Of a DNA stretch of 64,000 bases, positions 60,301 through 64,000 are shown piece by piece. The first letter of the stretch is position 1, and the number at the start of each line of letters is the position of its first letter. This stretch comes from an uncultured Spartobacteria bacterium. Its GTDB lineage: Bacteria; Verrucomicrobiota; Verrucomicrobiia; Chthoniobacterales; Chthoniobacteraceae. The notes under the pieces are model-generated. The model was given only the letters and a program-made list of their open reading frames with translations, made no database searches and was not told where the DNA came from. Position numbers and translations under genes: made by a program. The stretch lies in assembly GCA_903882875.1 (NCBI GenBank), contig CAIRYQ010000072.1:1-64000 (forward strand), in the 5' to 3' direction.

Positions 60301-60504
60301 ATCTCCGGCCTGTGCGCCGTGATTCTTGGTGAGTGTTTCCCATGCTTTCGACTGGGTGGCTTGCACCCATGCCAGCACGTCCGCAGGAAAAAGGGCGCGC
60401 GTGCGGTCGTAGCCCGCTGCGTCGCCGTCGGCATAAAGCCAGCCGTGTGCGGCGAGATGCTGGCAGATTTCGGTCTCGAAACTGATTTCTTTGTGCAGGC
60501 TCAT
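57391..60504 (-). CDS. hsdR: Type I restriction enzyme, R subunit
   Basis: 1037 residues. N-terminal nuclease domain with D141...E155-x-K157 ([22 protein letters not shown]). SF2 translocase with Walker A SAGSGKTN (307-314), DEAH box [10 protein letters not shown], motif III [11 protein letters not shown] and motif VI [24 protein letters not shown]. A C-terminal helical region for complex assembly follows. With HsdM and HsdS it cuts unmodified DNA after translocation. The start overlaps the hsdS stop (ATGA). All motor and nuclease residues are present, so the enzyme should be functional. Confidence 0.96.
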   Translation of the reverse strand: [1037 protein letters not shown]

Positions 60505-61748
60505 GCAGCTTCCTTTTTCAGTAGTGGGCGAACGTCAATTTGGCCGGTAACGGCGGCGGAGATGAGTGCGGTTCGGCGTTCTTGCAACAGGTCAATGGCC
60601 TTCGTGATTTCTTTGAACAGGACTTTGCGAGCATGGACAGCCCGCGCGACCGCCTCTTGAACCGCCATCTTGGGCACTGGGATTTTTTCCTTCATCAAAG
60701 ACGAAATATTGAGGGGACGATTTCTACCAGCGGCACCGCGTGAGTTTTCATTTAACAGAAAGTCACCATGTTTGGTACAAAACAGTCCGAGTAAATATTC
60801 TGTGAGAGCGACGCCAGCTTTTCCGCGAATTACCGGATACCTATGTGATACAACGCAACCCGTGTCTTCTTCATCGGCCAAGGCTACTGCGCCTTCCCAC
60901 GCAAACTGTCCGCTGATGATGAGGTCTCCCTCTTCAACCCAAAAGAAATCGGATTCGCCCATGTCATCCATTTCACTCTCGTCTTTGTGAAACAGGCCTC
61001 GGCCTCGATTGAATAATCCGATTCGAGTGTATGATTCATCGGCCTTTTGGGTAACTGGGCGCGAAATTATCGTCGAAGCCTCGCTCAGTCGTAGCTCATA
61101 GGTTTCCGGCGCATTAAATGAAGAGAGAACAAGAGATACAATCTCTTCATTCAGCAGCTCCATTAGCCGCCGCTGCTCCGCCACCAGCCCATCAATTTTC
61201 CCCGTCTCCCGGTCCAGAAACGTGAGAAGGTCTTTCAACTCGTCAGGCGGTGGCAGCGCAACACGGATCGAGCCGATAGTGTCGGTATTTAGATTGAGTT
61301 GAGTTCCCCACTTGCCGAGCCCACCGTAGCAAGCGCCGCCTTCAAAGATCCGATAGAGAAACAGAGGATTTATCTTCAATGTTGGGAAGTAAACAAAACC
61401 GTCGTGGATACATGCGTTGATTGCCGAAATACACGGTTTGCCGACCGTCCCAGCAATGCTGACGAACAATTCTCCGGGTGCAATTTTGACGCTGAGCGAA
61501 CTGCCGAGTTCCGAGAGCCGCTGGGTTGTTTCATTCAGCACGCCATCGCACGCAGAGACATCGGCAATACGCACCCAAGAGAACTCGCCTTCGTCATCGA
61601 AATACTTTGGGTCGTCAATTGGACGTGGCGATGCGCCACGCTTCACCGGCGACAACCATTTGATCGAAATCACTTCCCATTGCTCCGGCACCTCGCCGAG
61701 CCACTCGACGCCGCTAGCCTTGTATTTCTGGTAGCGCGGGACGCTCAT
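60501..61748 (-). CDS. hsdS: Type I restriction-modification specificity subunit
   Basis: 415 residues. Two target-recognition domains (about 17-160 starting [21 protein letters not shown], and 215-370 starting [20 protein letters not shown]) are each followed by a conserved helix: [39 protein letters not shown] and [19 protein letters not shown] with [27 protein letters not shown]. The recognition site cannot be read from sequence. It overlaps hsdM and hsdR by 4 bp each, so the three are translated as one unit. No inverted-repeat partner hsdS fragment is seen, so phase switching by inversion is unlikely here. Confidence 0.94.
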
Positions 61749-63487
61749 GCGGTCAGCTTTCCAATCATTGTCAAGATGCGGTCGGTGACGCCTTTCAACT
61801 CCGCGTCAATTTCGGCCAGCGGGCGCGGTGGCTTGAAGACATAGAAGTGGCGATTGAAGGGAATTTCGTAGCCGACTTTTGTCTTCTCATGGTCAATCCA
61901 CGCGTCGGGCGCATGGGGCAACACTTCGCGTTTGAAGTAGGTTTCCACGTCCTCGCTGAGCGGGACGTTTTCGGTGTCGCGCAGCGAAGCATCGGGTGCG
62001 GGCTGGCCTTTGCCTTTGCCCTTAATGCCCAGCACGACTTTACCTTTCGCGTCGCGCTCGGGACGCTCGACGGTGATGGTGCGATAGCCGAAATCCTCAT
62101 TCTTGAAGATGCGGCTGATCGGCACGCCGTCGCGCGTGGATTCCGCGAAGCGGCCAAACAGGCGGGTGATTTCCTCAATGTGCTCGGGGCTGAGTTCCTT
62201 GCGCTTGCTGCCGAGGCTTTTCCTCATTTTTTGCCAAAAGCTACTGGCGTCGATGAGCTGCACCTTGCCTTTGCGGGCGGCGGGCTTGCGGTTGCTGACA
62301 ATCCAAACGTAGGTGCTGATGCCGGTGTTGTAGAACATGTCGGTCGGCAGGCCGATGATGGCCTCGACAAGATCATTCTCCAGCATGTAGCAGCGGATCT
62401 CGCTCTCGCCACTGCCTGCGCCACCGGTGAAGAGAGGCGAGCCGTTCAGCACGATGCCGAAGCGGCTGCCGCCGTCCACGGCGGGCCGCATTTTGGAAAC
62501 GAGATGCAGGAGGAAGAGCAACGAGCCGTCGCTGACGCGGGGCAAGCCTGGGCCGAAGCGTCCATTGAAACCCTGTTCTGCGGCTTCTTTGCGGATTTCC
62601 TTTTCGATCTTTTTCCACTCCACGCCGAAAGGCGGGTTGGAGAGGGAATAGTCGAAATGTTTTCCGTGGAGTCCGTCGGCGGAAAGCGTGTTGCCGAAGA
62701 TGATGTTGGCGATGTCCTGCCCTTTGATGAGCATGTCGGCCTTGCAGATGGCGTAGGACTCGGGGTTCAGCTCCTGCCCATACATGACGAGCCGTGCGTC
62801 GGGGTTCAGGCTGGCGAGATGTTCGCCTGCCACGCTCAACATGCCGCCGGTGCCAGCGGTGGGATCGTAGAGCGAACGCACGACGCCTGGCTTTGACAGG
62901 GCATCATCGTCCTCGATGAAGAGGAGATTGACCATGAGCCGGATCACTTCACGCGGCGTGAAGTGCTCTCCGGCTGTCTCATTGGAAAGCTCTGCGAATT
63001 TGCGGATGAGTTCCTCGAACACTGCGCCCATTTGCGCATTGCTGACAGCGTCGGGGTGGAGGTCGATGTTGGCGAATTTCTCCGTGACGAGATAGAGCAG
63101 GCCGGACTTCGCGAGTTTGTCGATCTGCGTGTGAAACTCGAAGCTCTCGAAAATGTCGCGCACGGCGGGCGAGAATGCCTGCATATAGGCGCGCAGATTT
63201 TCGGCGATGTGATCCTGATCGCCCATGAGCTTTTTCAGGTCGAGCGGCGACGTGTTGTAAAAAAGCTGGCCGGACTTGCGCAGAAGAAACGGCTCGGGGT
63301 TTAGGCCCGACTTGGTGCGCGTGGCGAGTTCGGCGAGCACTGCGGGCTTGGTGGATTCGAGAACGCAGTCGAGACGGCGAAGGACGGTGAACGGCAGGAT
63401 GACCTTGCCGTATTCCGATTGCTTGTAGTCTCCCCGCAGGAGATCGGCAACGGACCAGATGAAAGAGGAAAGATTGGGATCGCTCAT
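61745..63487 (-). CDS. hsdM: Type I restriction-modification DNA methyltransferase subunit
   Basis: 580 residues. N-terminal helical domain ([35 protein letters not shown]), then an N6-adenine methyltransferase with SAM motif [10 protein letters not shown] (208-217), [11 protein letters not shown] and catalytic NPPFG (284-288). The C-terminal part ([44 protein letters not shown]) is typical of this HsdM branch. First gene of the hsdM-hsdS-hsdR-TIR unit. The 180 bp upstream hold its promoter region, where no clear -35/-10 pair is seen. Confidence 0.96.
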   Translation of the reverse strand: MSDPNLSSFIWSVADLLRGDYKQSEYGKVILPFTVLRRLDCVLESTKPAVLAELATRTKSGLNPEPFLLRKSGQLFYNTSPLDLKKLMGDQDHIAENLRAYMQAFSPAVRDIFESFEFHTQIDKLAKSGLLYLVTEKFANIDLHPDAVSNAQMGAVFEELIRKFAELSNETAGEHFTPREVIRLMVNLLFIEDDDALSKPGVVRSLYDPTAGTGGMLSVAGEHLASLNPDARLVMYGQELNPESYAICKADMLIKGQDIANIIFGNTLSADGLHGKHFDYSLSNPPFGVEWKKIEKEIRKEAAEQGFNGRFGPGLPRVSDGSLLFLLHLVSKMRPAVDGGSRFGIVLNGSPLFTGGAGSGESEIRCYMLENDLVEAIIGLPTDMFYNTGISTYVWIVSNRKPAARKGKVQLIDASSFWQKMRKSLGSKRKELSPEHIEEITRLFGRFAESTRDGVPISRIFKNEDFGYRTITVERPERDAKGKVVLGIKGKGKGQPAPDASLRDTENVPLSEDVETYFKREVLPHAPDAWIDHEKTKVGYEIPFNRHFYVFKPPRPLAEIDAELKGVTDRILTMIGKLTA

Positions 63488-63667
63488 GGGGTGCTCAAAT
63501 ACCTGAAAAAAACGCTAAAAAACCGGGAGGCCATTTTCGACCTTGTTCTGGAATTTCTAACGGTTTTCAGTCTGCAATGCACCAAATAAATGATTCCGAC
63601 TGCTTTCGGACGGGGAACTGAGAAAGCTCCAAACTTTTGGCGCGTTTTTTAGGCGGGAAACGTTGAT

Positions 63668-64000
63668 TCAGTTGGCGCTTAACTTGAACATGCGGATGAT
63701 GTCGCGGTTCAGGCGATCCTCTGTAAGGCCAAGACGGGTCAAGTCGCTACTGGTTTCGGATGCGTGCGCCCGGACTTCGGGGGCGTCAATGGCTTCGGGG
63801 CTGATTTGGTCTGACGCCAATTTTGCGGCGAGCGTCGTCATTTCGGAATGTGCCGCCTGGAGTGCTACCGTTCGTTTGGAAAGGTCCGTTTCAACGGCCA
63901 AAACTCGAAGGTATTGATCCACACTTCCAAGGCGGATGATTAGCTCTCGTTTGGATTGGGCCGCTTTTGAAAGGGCGTCCTGCTTTTCATTGTGGCGGTC
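63668..64000 (-). CDS. C-terminal part of an unknown helical protein (partial at window end)
   Basis: The minus-strand frame is open from the window edge to the stop at 63668-63670 (110 codons in the window). It is mostly helical and charged (KQDALSKAAQSKRELIIRL, LSKRTVALQAAHSEMTTLAAKLASD, DLTRLGLTEDRLNRDIIRMFKLSAN), consistent with a coiled-coil tail. A GTG at 63922 could be an internal start, but the frame continues upstream without a stop. It lies 180 bp upstream of hsdM on the same strand, so it may be another island gene. No family recognised. Confidence 0.55.
   Translation of the reverse strand, partial: DRHNEKQDALSKAAQSKRELIIRLGSVDQYLRVLAVETDLSKRTVALQAAHSEMTTLAAKLASDQISPEAIDAPEVRAHASETSSDLTRLGLTEDRLNRDIIRMFKLSAN

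Overview
The window looks like a chromosomal segment of a high-GC Gram-negative bacterium, most likely a member of the Verrucomicrobiota. This is an inference from several signs: a kdsA-lptC-lptA-lptB-hpf envelope block, a short type IV pilin-like protein of the style common in that phylum, very large transglutaminase/DUF2126 and ATP-grasp/alpha-E proteins, many GTG starts, ATGA gene overlaps, and REP-like hairpins between genes. No rRNA or ribosomal protein gene is present to settle the taxonomy.

Left part (1-22.5 kb). A 21-bp tandem repeat encodes the tail of an unknown protein. It is followed by larA and trpA (minus), queE, queD, a small lipoprotein and dgkA (plus), then a long minus-strand block: galU, a 1110-residue GHMP-kinase/UDP-sugar pyrophosphorylase fusion, a DUF1844 gene, kdsA, lptC-like, lptA, lptB and hpf. 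Together these cover nucleotide-sugar supply, Kdo synthesis, LPS transport and ribosome hibernation. From 13 to 22.5 kb lies a plus-strand operon for a peptide-ligation type system: circularly permuted ATP-grasp, alpha-E, transglutaminase-DUF2126, an ATP-grasp/alpha-E fusion and a second transglutaminase.

Middle (22.5-49.7 kb). This part holds a Tat-exported lactonase-like propeller, an SGNH hydrolase, a DsbD-N-like protein and a tightly overlapping phospholipid operon resembling ynbABCD with an added plsC. After it come bioA, a DMT exporter, two small membrane proteins, an MglA/MglB/roadblock/response-regulator signalling cluster, coaD, and a FecR/outer-membrane barrel/CHASE2-cyclase trio. 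A pilin, small secreted or outer-membrane proteins, a decayed ribokinase, tRNA-Ser(CGA) and a decayed integrase follow. From 44 kb onward the sequence is loosely packed and carries decayed genes.

Right part (49.75 kb to the end). This is a mobile defence island. Its left edge is the 3' end of a tRNA-Gly gene (about 49752-49780), directly followed by a tyrosine integrase. The cargo is a ThsB-like TIR protein, an ArdC-type antirestriction protein with a small downstream ORF and a row of hairpins, and a RelE/HigB-HigA-type toxin-antitoxin pair flanked by two copies of a structured repeat of about 241 bp. Next come a plus-strand TIR-like/TIR/SLOG gene set, a TIR gene placed just behind hsdR, a complete type I restriction-modification operon (hsdM-hsdS-hsdR), and a partial unknown gene at the window end. 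The TIR/SLOG segment is visibly poorer in G+C than the chromosome around it. The TIR plus stand-alone SLOG genes, with several TIR paralogues and no recognisable ThsA, are the best candidate for an undescribed NAD-derived-signal defence system.
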